This document shows positions 24,793 to 33,525 of a stretch of DNA of 64,000 nt, one piece after another. The first letter of the stretch is position 1. The number at the start of each line of letters is the position of its first letter. A model generated the notes under the pieces. That model saw nothing but the letters and a program-made list of their open reading frames with translations. It made no database searches and had not been told where the DNA came from. The stretch is from Acidimicrobiales bacterium (GTDB lineage: Bacteria > Actinomycetota > Acidimicrobiia > Acidimicrobiales > MedAcidi-G1): contig JASMLT010000002.1 of assembly GCA_030748555.1 (NCBI GenBank), positions 20,511 through 84,510 of the forward strand, given 5' to 3'. A program made the position numbers and the translations under genes.

Positions 24793-26009
24793 AGGCGCTT
24801 AGATTCAAAAGAAACATTCCGCGTTATGCGGCTGCCAAGATTGCCGGAAATATAATGCCTGGTTCTGGAGCAAGTTTTGGGCCTATAGATCTAATTCAGG
24901 AGGAAAGCCCTGAAATACCCGGAAAAGATTGGGTAAAAGTCCGACCAAGACTTTCAGGAATCTGTGGTTCAGATCTAGCAACAGTAGACGGCAAATCAGC
25001 TCGATATTTTGAACCTCTTGTTTCCTTCCCTTTCACACCTGGACATGAGGTGGTCGGCAATCTTGACGACGACACTCGTGTCGTGCTTGAACCAGTTCTG
25101 AGCTGTGCAAGTCGAAACATTTCGCCACCCTGCACTCCTTGCGGTGAGGGAAACATAGGAAACTGTGAAAATGTGACTCTTGGTGAAATATCTTCTGGAA
25201 TTCAAACCGGTTCATGTCATGACACAGGGGGAGGTTGGGCCACTGAATTTTATGCTCATCCCAGCCAATTGCATTCTGTGCCAGATGAATTCTCTGATGA
25301 AGCAGCAGTAATGGTTGAACCAACCGCATGCGGAGTACATGCCGCTCTAGCAGCAGAACTCCCAAACGACGGAGTGGTTGCAATATTAGGAAGTGGAACT
25401 CTGGGACAAGTAACAATCTCGGCGCTACGACATTTCACAAACCCAAAAACGATTATCTCAACTGCACGCTACCCAGAGCAAAAGAGAGTAGCCGCCCAAC
25501 TGGGATCTGACATTGTTGTAAACCCTGAAGAAATCCATCGTGCAGTTAGGAGAGCTTGTGGGACAAAAGCAATCGCAAATGTTTCAGAAAAGAGCCCCGA
25601 CGGGCGTGTGGACCGTCTAACCGGTGGTGCAGATGTTGTAATCGACTGTGTCGGATCTTCAAAAAGCATCAGTGACGCTTTGTCAATAACAAAGCCAAAT
25701 GGAAGAATTGTCCTTGTTGGAATGCCTGCGACAGTCGAACTGGAACTAACCCCCCTTTGGCATCGCGAATTGCAATTAGTAGGTGCTTACACCTATGGAA
25801 CCGAAAAACTTCCTGATGGGGAAGCAACAAGCACTTTTGACCTTGCCTTTGAACTAGTGAAAACCGCAAAACTTGAGGAACTTGTCTCAGCTTGCTACCC
25901 ACTTGATGATTACCAAGAAGCCCTGAAACATGCTGCCAACGCAGGTGCAAGAGGGGCCTTCAAGATTGTTTTTGATCTTAGAGACGAACGGGAGCGAAAT
26001 ATCAAATGA
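24789..26009 (+). CDS. Zinc-dependent medium-chain alcohol dehydrogenase
   Basis: 406 aa MDR-superfamily enzyme. Catalytic zinc: Cys in GICGSDLATVDG and the His-Glu in FTPGHEVVG. A structural zinc-type Cys cluster lies in PPCTPCGEGNIGNCEN. The nucleotide-binding fold is seen in VAILGSGTLGQVTISAL. The N-terminal about 40 residues precede the GroES-like domain. It overlaps the FAR-HAD gene before it and the LarA-like gene after it, both by ATGA. The likely role is fatty alcohol/aldehyde interconversion together with the upstream reductase. The exact substrate is not shown by sequence. Confidence 0.9.
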   Translation: MKALRFKRNIPRYAAAKIAGNIMPGSGASFGPIDLIQEESPEIPGKDWVKVRPRLSGICGSDLATVDGKSARYFEPLVSFPFTPGHEVVGNLDDDTRVVLEPVLSCASRNISPPCTPCGEGNIGNCENVTLGEISSGIQTGSCHDTGGGWATEFYAHPSQLHSVPDEFSDEAAVMVEPTACGVHAALAAELPNDGVVAILGSGTLGQVTISALRHFTNPKTIISTARYPEQKRVAAQLGSDIVVNPEEIHRAVRRACGTKAIANVSEKSPDGRVDRLTGGADVVIDCVGSSKSISDALSITKPNGRIVLVGMPATVELELTPLWHRELQLVGAYTYGTEKLPDGEATSTFDLAFELVKTAKLEELVSACYPLDDYQEALKHAANAGARGAFKIVFDLRDERERNIK

Positions 26010-27634
26010 ATAACGACAATAAAGAAACCTCACGCCCTTCCCCTAGACCAGGGTTCGTGTTGGATGTGGATAGAAACACTCCACCCATTGTTTTCCATCA
26101 CGGGGAGAACTTTCGGTTAGAGAAACTTCCTGCTGGAAGATCACGGGTTGTGTATCCGTCTGAACCGCTAGAAGGACTTCAAGATCCAGAAGGTGCGATA
26201 AAGAACGCCCTTTTGAACCCACTCGGCGATTCAGATCCACTTCCCTCTCTTCTTAAACCGGGAATGAAACTAACGATTGCTTTTGACGATATTTCACTAC
26301 CCCTTCCCCCTATGCGTAAGCCTGATATAAGACAGCGCATAATAGAAGCTGTACTCGACATGGCAGCAGAAGCAGGTGTAGACGATGTGCACCTCATTGC
26401 TGCTCTTGCTTTACACAGAAGAATGACTGAAGATGAGCTTCGTCACGCAGTGGGAGATCGGGTCTATGATTCCTTTGCTCCGAGAGGATTGCTGTACAAC
26501 CTTGATGCGGAAGACCCAGAAGGAATGGTCGTGCTTGGTGAGACCCCTCACGGGGAAGAAGTCCATTTCTGCCGCAGAGCTGCAGAAAGCGACCTGCTCA
26601 TATATGTGAATATAAATCTAGTTTCCATGGACGGAGGACATAAAAGCACAGCAACTGGACTAGCTGGATACACAGGCCTGCGTCACCACCACAACGTTCA
26701 CACTCTAAGAAATTCAAAATCGATAATGGACAGAGAAAATTCTGCCCTACATGCCTCAAATTGGCGCATGGGAGACGTAATAAAAGATGCAGGGGTGAAA
26801 ATTTTTCAAATAGAAACGACTGTAAACAACAATACTTTCGGACGGGAAGGCCCTCTCGCCCTTCTTCAAAAACGCGAATGGGAGTGGAATACCAGAGACA
26901 GGGGCCAGTTCATAGCCATGCAGCGCGGTTTAGATCTATTACCGGTTAAAGCGAAAAGACGTATTTTCGGAGGGTGGCAGTCACCCTATGAGTTGACTTC
27001 AGTCCAGGCGGGTGAAGTCGAGGCTGTGCATCAGAAAACTATTGAAAATGTATATGCCCAGCAACTCGTAACCGTTGAAGGCCAGACTGACATACTTACG
27101 ATGGGTCTCCCCTACATCTGTCCATACAACGTGAATTCAATAATGAACCCCATTCTGGTGATGTGTCTTGGGCTTGGGTATTTCTTTAATCTCTACAAAG
27201 GGAAGCCTTTGGTTCGCGAAGGTGGAGTTCTCATAATGAGCCACCCAACACCTTGGGAGTTCCACCCTGTTCATCATCCTAGTTACATTGATTTTTTCGA
27301 ACAGGTCCTAACCGAAACTACCGATCCAATTGAAATTGAAAAAAGATACGAGAAGCAATTTGCAGAAGATGAATGGTACATCCATCTTTATCGAAACTCT
27401 TACGCTTACCACGGAGTTCATCCGCTTTACATGTGGTATTGGGGTAGTCACGCAATGCAACATCTAGGAAGAATCATTATCGTTGGCGGTGACCAGAAAG
27501 CTGTTCGTCGTTTAGGTTTCCAATCTGCATCGACCCTTCAAGATGCACTCGAAATAGCTTCAGATGTCGTGGGTTCTCAACCAACCATCACACATCTAAA
27601 AACCCCACCACTCGTCATGGCGGATGTGATCTAA
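26006..27634 (+). CDS. LarA-like (lactate racemase / DUF2088 family) protein
   Basis: 542 aa. The family pattern is visible: AFDDISLPLPPMRKPDIRQR, then ALHRRMTEDELRHAVG (catalytic-His region HR-MTE-EL) and DGGHKSTATGLAGY, corresponding to the GGRKS-PG-AGY segment in which LarA's Lys holds the pincer-nickel cofactor. The Lys is kept, but the preceding EPH-type His region reads VSM. RHHHN follows in place of the Ni-binding His segment. LarA-like proteins are generally small-molecule racemases or epimerases of 2-hydroxy acids, and this one is a divergent and longer member. The nickel-pincer biosynthesis genes larB/C/E are not nearby. It sits in a lipid-type operon between an alcohol dehydrogenase and an acyltransferase, which is unexpected for lactate metabolism. 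Confidence 0.8.
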   Translation: MNNDNKETSRPSPRPGFVLDVDRNTPPIVFHHGENFRLEKLPAGRSRVVYPSEPLEGLQDPEGAIKNALLNPLGDSDPLPSLLKPGMKLTIAFDDISLPLPPMRKPDIRQRIIEAVLDMAAEAGVDDVHLIAALALHRRMTEDELRHAVGDRVYDSFAPRGLLYNLDAEDPEGMVVLGETPHGEEVHFCRRAAESDLLIYVNINLVSMDGGHKSTATGLAGYTGLRHHHNVHTLRNSKSIMDRENSALHASNWRMGDVIKDAGVKIFQIETTVNNNTFGREGPLALLQKREWEWNTRDRGQFIAMQRGLDLLPVKAKRRIFGGWQSPYELTSVQAGEVEAVHQKTIENVYAQQLVTVEGQTDILTMGLPYICPYNVNSIMNPILVMCLGLGYFFNLYKGKPLVREGGVLIMSHPTPWEFHPVHHPSYIDFFEQVLTETTDPIEIEKRYEKQFAEDEWYIHLYRNSYAYHGVHPLYMWYWGSHAMQHLGRIIIVGGDQKAVRRLGFQSASTLQDALEIASDVVGSQPTITHLKTPPLVMADVI

Positions 27635-27636
27635 AA

Positions 27637-28566
27637 ATGAAATCCGTTTATTCCATTACCAATGATTTTAAGAATAAATTTTTAAGACTTGGTTTCCCAT
27701 GGGTTCCAGCTTCAACTCCTGCAGGCGTTGATTCAAGAGTGAAAAATAATTCCCTTGGCGCTAGTTATGACACCGACTGGGCACGTCGACCTGCTGCTCG
27801 CTTAGCTAGAGCGGTCATTGTGGAAACTTTAATGAGACCCGTGATGTCTTTTCTAGCTACACCTACACGCAAAGGCCTAGATCGCCTCGAAAACCTTGAA
27901 GGGCCGGCAATATTTGCTGCCAACCACCAAAGTCATGCTGATACTCCTCTACTGATTACTTCTATTCCTGAACCATGGAGACATGAACTTGTAATTGGTG
28001 CTGCTGCTGATTATTTCTTCAATACGAAAGCAACCAGCGCAATTTCAGCATTAGCCATCGGAGCAGTCCCTATAGATCGAACCAAAGTTAGCAGACAGTC
28101 TGGTGACATGATTTCAGAGTTGATAGGGGAAGGATGGAGTCTGCTGATATACCCCGAGGGGGGGCGCAGTCCTGACGGATGGGGCCAACCTTTCAGAGGA
28201 GGCGCTGCCTACCTCGCTATCCGGTGCGGCGTGCCAGTTGTACCAATACATATTTCCGGAACAGGGAAAATTCTTCGAAAAGGAAGAAATCTGCCAAGAC
28301 GCTCTAAAAGTACAGTAACTTTTGGATGCCCAATGGACGCCGAAAGTGATGAAAACGCTAGATCTTTCAGTGCCAGAATTGAAAAAGAAGTTAGAAGTCT
28401 TGCAGATGAAACAGCCTCCAGCTGGTGGGACGCTAGGCAGCGATCCTACAAAAATTCCTCACCGTCTCTTACTGGGCCTGAAATCGGAGCTTGGAGAAGA
28501 TCGTGGGCATTAAGTGACAATGATGGAAAAACGAGAAAACGTCGACGTCGTTGGCCTGCGATCTAG
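27637..28566 (+). CDS. PlsC-family 1-acylglycerol-3-phosphate O-acyltransferase-like protein
   Basis: 309 aa. The acyltransferase motif I HX4D is in AANHQSHADTPLL and motif III is YPEGGRSPDG, with the AYLAIRCGVPVVPIHISGTG segment further on. Family members transfer acyl groups to lysophospholipids or related acceptors at the membrane. It is two bases from the preceding stop and is the last gene of the TetR-linked operon. The C-terminus is basic (KTRKRRRRWPA). Given its partners it may acylate a hydroxylated lipid or a fatty-alcohol-derived ether; this is inference. Confidence 0.88.
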   Translation: MKSVYSITNDFKNKFLRLGFPWVPASTPAGVDSRVKNNSLGASYDTDWARRPAARLARAVIVETLMRPVMSFLATPTRKGLDRLENLEGPAIFAANHQSHADTPLLITSIPEPWRHELVIGAAADYFFNTKATSAISALAIGAVPIDRTKVSRQSGDMISELIGEGWSLLIYPEGGRSPDGWGQPFRGGAAYLAIRCGVPVVPIHISGTGKILRKGRNLPRRSKSTVTFGCPMDAESDENARSFSARIEKEVRSLADETASSWWDARQRSYKNSSPSLTGPEIGAWRRSWALSDNDGKTRKRRRRWPAI

Positions 28567-28598
28567 TCCGTCAAGTTCGTCACAGACATCAATAGGTT

Positions 28599-28612
28599 AA
28601 AATCAATCTGGT
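28599..28612 (+). promoter_or_regulatory. Recurrent motif AAAATCAATnTGGT upstream of aconitase
   Basis: AAAATCAATCTGGT precedes the aconitase start (28624) by 11 bases. Near-identical copies stand before leuB (13714-13727, AAAATCAATATGGT) and the ABC exporter (1189-1201, AAATCAATCCGGT). In this copy the TAGATT overlapping its end could be a -10 hexamer. It may be a shared promoter or regulator site; three copies in one window is weak evidence. Confidence 0.35.
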
Positions 28613-28623
28613 AGATTTGAATT

Positions 28624-30903
28624 ATGACCGTTCAATCCCAGACTCCAACAGAACTCGTTAAGAACGTTTACGCAAATCTTGAAAGTCGTCTATCTGCCGG
28701 CAGAGAGGCTTTAGGTAGACCTTTGACCTTGGCAGAAAAAATACTGATCAACCACTTAAAGGATCCAAATTCCACGGAGATGAACCGCGGGGTCTCATAT
28801 GTTGATCTCCATCCTGACCGAGTTGCAATGCAAGATGCCACTGCCCAAATGGCTTGGCTGCAATTTATGACCGCTGGTCTTCAAGAAGTGCAGGTTCCTA
28901 CAACCACTCATTGTGATCATTTGATTCAAGCTCGCATAGATGCCGAAACTGATCTTAGCGTTGCAGTCGATAACAATTCCGAAGTGTATGACTTTCTCGA
29001 ATCAGTTTGCGCCAAGTACGGAGCAGGTTTCTGGAAACCCGGGTCTGGCATAATTCATCAAGTCATTCTCGAACAATATGCCTTTCCAGGCGGGATGATG
29101 ATCGGCACCGATAGCCATACCCCAAATGCTGGAGGTCTGGGAATGATCGCTATCGGTGTTGGAGGAGCTGACGCTGTCGATGTCATGACCGGATTTCCGT
29201 TCAATATCAAGTGGCCTAAATTAATCGGCGTCAACTTGACAGGAGAGTTGAGCGGATGGGCATCGCCTAAAGATGTAATCCTAAAGGTTGCAGAAATTCT
29301 CACTGTTAAAGGTGGCACTGGTGCAATAGTCGAATACCTCGGACCTGGAGCAAGAACGCTTTCGGCAACAGGTAAGGGAACAATCTGCAACATGGGTGCA
29401 GAAATTGGTGCTACTACTTCTCTTTTCCCTTACGACGAAGCCATCTCTCGTTACCTAAATGCAACTAACCGTGGGGAGACTGCTGAAGCAGCTGACTCTG
29501 TTAGTAGTGATTTGCAAGCCGATCCAGAGGTTGAAAAAGATCCTCACAGCTTCTTTGACCGTGTTATTGAAATAAACCTTTCCGATCTGACACCTCATAT
29601 CAATGGCCCTCATACGCCTGATTTGGCTAGACCTGTTGGTAATCTCGGAGAAGAGGCGACCGCGAATGGTTGGCCCCTCGAGGTAAGCGCCGGCTTAATT
29701 GGGTCATGCACCAATTCAAGTTATGAAGACATAACACGAGCCGCTGGAATAGCACGAGACGCTCTTTCTAAAGGATTGAAATCGAAAATACCTCTTCTAG
29801 TTACCCCCGGCTCAGAACAAGTTCGAGCTACGATTGAAAGAGATGGCCTTCTTGCTGACCTTGAAGCTATAGGAGCTACAGTTCTTGCAAACGCTTGCGG
29901 CCCATGCATAGGTCAATGGGACCGACAAGACCTTGATGAAGGTATGCCTAATAGTATTGTTACTAGCTATAACCGTAACTTTCCAAAAAGAAATGACGGA
30001 TATGCTTCTACATTTGCTTTTGTAACTTCACCTGAAACTGTTGTTGCCTTGAGCATCGCAGGAAAGCTCGACTTTGATCCTGCAGTTGATTCATTAACCT
30101 CAGAAAACGGTGAAGAAGTGAAACTTTCTGTGGATATCGGAGAGGAACTTCCAACTAAAGGTTTCGATCCAGGAGAAGAAGGCTTGTTTAAACCTCCCCC
30201 ATCTGAAAATTCTGAAATTGAGATTTCCATACCTCCGGAAAGCGAAAGACTTCAAGTTCTCACTCCTTTCGCCCCCTGGGATGGAAATGACTTTGAAAAT
30301 TTGCCCGTTCTGATGAAAGCAAAGGGAAAATGCACTACTGATCACATTTCGATGGCGGGATCTTGGTTGAAATACCGAGGACATCTAGAAAATATTTCCG
30401 GGAACCTCTATTTAGGAGTGGTCAACTCGTTCACTGGAGAAGTCGGAACTGGGATAGACATCACAGACAATGAGATAAGACCTTTTCCTGAAATAGCAAA
30501 GCGTTACCACGAAGCAGGAATTGAGTGGGTTGCAATTGGCGATGAAAATATAGGTGAAGGATCCTCTAGAGAACATGCCGCTATGGAGCCAAGATTCAGG
30601 GGATGTCGTGTAGTAATAGCTCGCTCATTTGCTCGAATCCACGAGACCAACTTGAAGAAACAAGGGGTACTGCCATTGACTTTTGCCAATCCTGCTGACT
30701 ATGACTTAATAGGACAGGAAGACAAAATTTCAGTAATCGCCCTTAAAGACCTGAGCGCAAATAAACCTGTACAAGTGACAGTCACCAATTCTGAAGGTGT
30801 CAGAACCAATATAGAAACGAACCACTCAATGTCAGAAGATCAGATCGAATGGTTCAAGGCAGGAAGTGCCCTTAATTTAATACGCCAAAAAACCAACGGT
30901 TAG
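28624..30903 (+). CDS. Aconitate hydratase (mitochondrial-type)
   Basis: 759 aa. Aconitase interconverts citrate and isocitrate through a [4Fe-4S] cluster. Ligand Cys lie in GSCTNSSYED and ANACGPCIGQWD. Other active-site blocks are GTDSHTPNAGGLGMIAIGVG, YNRNFPKRNDGY and SSREHAAMEPRF. HCDHLIQAR opens domain 1. The layout fits the mitochondrial-type aconitase found in several bacterial lineages rather than E. coli AcnA or AcnB. It stands alone, and the stop overlaps the end of the convergent 67-aa gene by 4 bases. A recurrent motif precedes its start (28599-28612). Aconitase provides the isocitrate on whose fate AceK (51074) acts. Confidence 0.93.
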   Translation: MTVQSQTPTELVKNVYANLESRLSAGREALGRPLTLAEKILINHLKDPNSTEMNRGVSYVDLHPDRVAMQDATAQMAWLQFMTAGLQEVQVPTTTHCDHLIQARIDAETDLSVAVDNNSEVYDFLESVCAKYGAGFWKPGSGIIHQVILEQYAFPGGMMIGTDSHTPNAGGLGMIAIGVGGADAVDVMTGFPFNIKWPKLIGVNLTGELSGWASPKDVILKVAEILTVKGGTGAIVEYLGPGARTLSATGKGTICNMGAEIGATTSLFPYDEAISRYLNATNRGETAEAADSVSSDLQADPEVEKDPHSFFDRVIEINLSDLTPHINGPHTPDLARPVGNLGEEATANGWPLEVSAGLIGSCTNSSYEDITRAAGIARDALSKGLKSKIPLLVTPGSEQVRATIERDGLLADLEAIGATVLANACGPCIGQWDRQDLDEGMPNSIVTSYNRNFPKRNDGYASTFAFVTSPETVVALSIAGKLDFDPAVDSLTSENGEEVKLSVDIGEELPTKGFDPGEEGLFKPPPSENSEIEISIPPESERLQVLTPFAPWDGNDFENLPVLMKAKGKCTTDHISMAGSWLKYRGHLENISGNLYLGVVNSFTGEVGTGIDITDNEIRPFPEIAKRYHEAGIEWVAIGDENIGEGSSREHAAMEPRFRGCRVVIARSFARIHETNLKKQGVLPLTFANPADYDLIGQEDKISVIALKDLSANKPVQVTVTNSEGVRTNIETNHSMSEDQIEWFKAGSALNLIRQKTNG

Positions 30904-31103
30904 ATTTTTCGGAGTCGGTATCCCCGATTACGAGCTTCAGCAAGTGTGTCAGGAGCGAAACAAATAAAGGTTTCATTTTCAAGAAGCTCATCGATAAGAA
31001 CTTGCATGGATTCAGTTTCGTCTAGCTCATCAAGGTCATAAACCTCCTGAGTTCTCTTATCACCTACAAACCTGTTGTTTTCAAAAACACTCAAACGCTT
31101 CAT
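30900..31103 (-). CDS. Small conserved hypothetical protein (67 aa)
   Basis: A 67-residue acidic protein: MKRLSVFENNRFVGDKRTQE at the start, TESMQVLIDELLENETFICF in the middle, and EARNRGYRLRKI at the end. No motif is recognised. It is convergent with the aconitase gene, overlapping its stop by 4 bases. Upstream lies a 307-base region without another gene but with strong stem-loops. The even composition and short compact fold suggest a real small protein, but with no homologue recall this is a moderate call. Confidence 0.55.
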   Translation of the reverse strand: MKRLSVFENNRFVGDKRTQEVYDLDELDETESMQVLIDELLENETFICFAPDTLAEARNRGYRLRKI

Positions 31104-31410
31104 TAGAAAGATGATACCTGTGTATAAAGCATTTCGGGGATGCGCTTAAGCGCACCCCCGAAAATGAAATATTAGAACTACTTCTGGATTTCTCAGATAG
31201 ATCTATTCACTAGTCGGGACCAGAACTAGCAATCAAACCTGAGGGTGGCTGGCAATATTACGCCAGATGGTCCAGAACCGCCTAGCGGCCACCCACCTCC
31301 GAAGTCCCATAACGTTTACTACTAATCTGGACCACCTCCTCTCCTCGGTAATTCCGACTATAGGCGCGAAAAAAGAATCGGTCATCAATTTGCGACAATC
31401 TTTTAAGTCG
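31104..31410. other. Structured non-coding interval between 67-aa gene and rnhA
   Basis: Three pairs of repeats are visible in 307 bases. TTTCGGGG-A-TGCGC-TTAA-GCGCA-C-CCCCGAAA (31132-31163) is a strong hairpin. TGGTCCAGA (31268-31276) and TCTGGACCA (31326-31334) are perfect reverse complements 49 bases apart. Between them lies CCGC-CTA-GCGG (31279-31289), and CCACCC/GGGTGG elements flank this. On the minus strand the pattern lies downstream of rnhA. A 17-codon frame (31335-31282, GTG start, ending EVGGR) also fits after an AGGAG, but I would not call it. It is a candidate small RNA or a regulatory leader for the 67-aa gene. Confidence 0.45.
31132..31163. terminator. Strong stem-loop, possible bidirectional terminator
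   Basis: TTTCGGGG and CCCCGAAA (8 bp) enclose a second stem TGCGC/GCGCA with a TTAA loop; an A-C mismatch separates the two stems. Neither side has a good U-tract, so Rho-independent termination is not assured. It sits 29 bases upstream of the ATG of the 67-aa gene on the minus strand, so it could instead be a 5' leader structure. Confidence 0.45.
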
Positions 31411-31866
31411 CTAAAAGGAAAGATTTCCCTTCAACGAACTCTGCTCAGCACCTGCTTGCACAGCTAAACGGTCGGCTTCATCATTCCATCGGTCACCTGA
31501 GTGGCCTTTAACCCACCTGAAAGAAATATTGCCACGTTCACAATAATTTTCGATCAGTGGTTCCCAGAGGTCCCTATTCTTGACAGGTTTTTTTGCAGAA
31601 TTCACCCAACCTCTCCGTAGCCATCCTTCCCACCAACGGTCACGAAAACAATTGACCACATAATGCGAATCACTGACAATGACGATTTCCTCCTGAAATG
31701 CCTTAACGGCTTCCAAGGCAGCTGTTAACTCCATACGCTGGTTAGTTGTCTCCGAATCGCTTCCAGCTGCAAATTCTCCATCTGGCACCACCCAAGCCCA
31801 TCCCCCTGGGCCAGGATTTCCAGAACAGGCTCCATCTGTGTAAACAACCGTGATTTGATTATCCAT
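31411..31866 (-). CDS. rnhA: Ribonuclease HI
   Basis: 151 aa, degrades RNA in RNA-DNA hybrids. The DEDD metal-binding residues are visible: Asp11 in VYTDGACSGNPGPGGWAWV, Glu in NQRMELTAALEA, Asp in IVSDSHYVVNCF, and Asp in GDRWNDEADRLA. RWVKGHSGD carries the mobile catalytic His. Length and order match bacterial RNase HI. It is divergent from the HhH-GPD gene with 107 bases between them. Downstream lies the structured 31104-31410 interval. Confidence 0.94.
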   Translation of the reverse strand: MDNQITVVYTDGACSGNPGPGGWAWVVPDGEFAAGSDSETTNQRMELTAALEAVKAFQEEIVIVSDSHYVVNCFRDRWWEGWLRRGWVNSAKKPVKNRDLWEPLIENYCERGNISFRWVKGHSGDRWNDEADRLAVQAGAEQSSLKGNLSF

Positions 31867-31973
31867 TTCTAAACCCTAATCCGCTCCTCATATCAAACGT
31901 TCAACAAGTTTTCTTTTTTTCATTTAACAAGAACTAATTTCAAAATTCTTTCTTTCGAACTATTCTTCTAACT

Positions 31974-32561
31974 ATGGCATCTAAATTTTCAGGTGATCTT
32001 GCTGTTACTGGTAGTGACGAAGCAGATCAACTCTTAAACAAGAACCCTCTTGCCCTCTTATTAGGAATGCTTCTTGACCAACAAATTCCTATGGAATGGG
32101 CCTTTAAGGGTCCTTACACACTTTTGGAAAGGCTAGGGAAACTTGATGCCTCGCAAATAGCTTCAATGGATCCTGAGAAATTTGAATCGATCTGCAAAGA
32201 AAAACCAGCAATTCATCGTTTCCCATCTTCAATGGCAGCTCGCATTCAAGACCTTTGTGGACATTTAGTTGAAAATTATAATGGCGATGCCGAAAAGCTT
32301 TGGGCTGGTTCAGATTCGGGTGAAACTCTGTATAACCGTCTAATAGACCTCCCGGGGTTTGGTGCTGAGAAGTCGATGATATTTACCGCTCTTTTAGCTA
32401 AGCGAATGGGCTGCTCTCCTCCTGGTTGGCAAAAGTGTGCCGGACCGTTTGCAGACAAAACACCTAGATCTGTAGCGGATATAAATAGCCCTGAGTCGTT
32501 AGCCAAAGTGAGAACATGGAAAAAAGCACAAAAAGCAGCTGGTAAGTCAAAACAAGAGTAA
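31974..32561 (+). CDS. HhH-GPD-type base-excision repair protein (small actinobacterial family)
   Basis: 195 aa. The sequence NPLALLLGMLLDQQIPMEWA (start of the HhH-GPD fold) and LIDLPGFGAEKSMIFTALLA (the hairpin plus GPD region) match a short actinobacterial family usually annotated as HhH-GPD-type base-excision DNA repair protein. This family lacks the Fe-S loop of Nth/MutY. No obvious catalytic Asp/Lys pair is certain from reading alone. It is likely a DNA glycosylase or an inactive relative. It is divergent from rnhA, another nucleic-acid enzyme, and convergent with fcl. Confidence 0.8.
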   Translation: MASKFSGDLAVTGSDEADQLLNKNPLALLLGMLLDQQIPMEWAFKGPYTLLERLGKLDASQIASMDPEKFESICKEKPAIHRFPSSMAARIQDLCGHLVENYNGDAEKLWAGSDSGETLYNRLIDLPGFGAEKSMIFTALLAKRMGCSPPGWQKCAGPFADKTPRSVADINSPESLAKVRTWKKAQKAAGKSKQE

Positions 32562-32565
32562 AAGA

Positions 32566-33516
32566 TTATTCTCTTATCTCTCCTCTTGCCTTAGCGTCAC
32601 AAAACCACTTATAAGTGCTAATAAGACCCTCCGATAAAGGAATTCTTGCCTTCCAACCCAATTCTGTCAGTTTTGAAACATCCAGAACTTTCCTAGGCAT
32701 CCCATCAGGCTTAGAGGAATCGAATACAATTTCCGCTTCGGGGTAAATTAAATCTCTTATATTTTCCGCCAATTCTTGAACACTGTGGTCCACACCTGTG
32801 CCTACATTTATATGTTCCAAATCAGAGTAATTATCCATTAGGAATAAACAAGCATCAGCAAGATCATCTACATGCAAAAATTCCCGTTTGGCTTTCCCAG
32901 TTCCCCAAACCTCAACAGTGGGCTGTTGCTCTTCTTTAGCTTCATGAAACCGTCTCATCAAACTCGGCAGAACATGCCCATTTATTTCATCAAAATTGTC
33001 GCCCTGTCCGTACAGATTGGTTGGCATGGCAGAAATGAAATCATTTCCGTACTGCCTTCTGTAACCCTCACAAAGTTTTATTCCCGCAATTTTTGCTAAA
33101 GCATAACTCTCATTTGTAGGTTCCAACGGTCCGCTTAATAAAGAACTTTCAGTTATAGGTTGATCCGCTTCGCGCGGGTAGATGCATGAGCTGCCAAGAT
33201 AGATCAACTTCTCAACTCCCACCCTATGACTCGCGTGTACAACTGTCCCATGAATCATCAAATTGTCATAGATGAAATCCGCAGGACGTGTGCTGTTGGC
33301 CATTATTCCGCCAACTGTTCCGGCGACAAGAAAAACATATTTAGGTCTCTCGCTTTCGAACCATGCATCTACTGCTGACTGGTCGCGCAAATCAAGGTTT
33401 TTTCTTTCTACAACTCTCAAGTCCGAAAATCCCTCAGAATCCAATCTGCGCAAAATTGCAGACCCAACAAGTCCTTTGTGACCTGCAACAAAAACTGGAC
33501 TTTTTCGATCAATCAT
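32566..33516 (-). CDS. fcl: GDP-L-fucose synthase
   Basis: 316 aa extended SDR converting GDP-4-keto-6-deoxymannose to GDP-L-fucose by epimerisation and NADPH reduction. It shows FVAGHKGLVGSAILRRL (NADP motif), NLMIHGTVVHASHRVGVEKL, the Ser in LGSSCIYP, YALAKIAGIKLCEGY (YxxxK), and SAMPTNLYGQGDNFD with the substrate loop. The partner enzyme Gmd is not in the window. It is nine bases from an upstream membrane-anchored protein gene, so the two are probably co-transcribed. It implies a fucose-containing surface polysaccharide. Confidence 0.93.
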   Translation of the reverse strand: MIDRKSPVFVAGHKGLVGSAILRRLDSEGFSDLRVVERKNLDLRDQSAVDAWFESERPKYVFLVAGTVGGIMANSTRPADFIYDNLMIHGTVVHASHRVGVEKLIYLGSSCIYPREADQPITESSLLSGPLEPTNESYALAKIAGIKLCEGYRRQYGNDFISAMPTNLYGQGDNFDEINGHVLPSLMRRFHEAKEEQQPTVEVWGTGKAKREFLHVDDLADACLFLMDNYSDLEHINVGTGVDHSVQELAENIRDLIYPEAEIVFDSSKPDGMPRKVLDVSKLTELGWKARIPLSEGLISTYKWFCDAKARGEIRE

Positions 33517-33525
33517 GTATTGAAG

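Noticed and set aside
31282-31335. 17-codon minus-strand peptide (VQISSKRYGTSEVGGR) as a RiPP precursor
   Set aside because: The frame is very short, and no radical SAM, protease or transporter gene is adjacent. The overlap with strong RNA pairing makes a non-coding explanation as likely.
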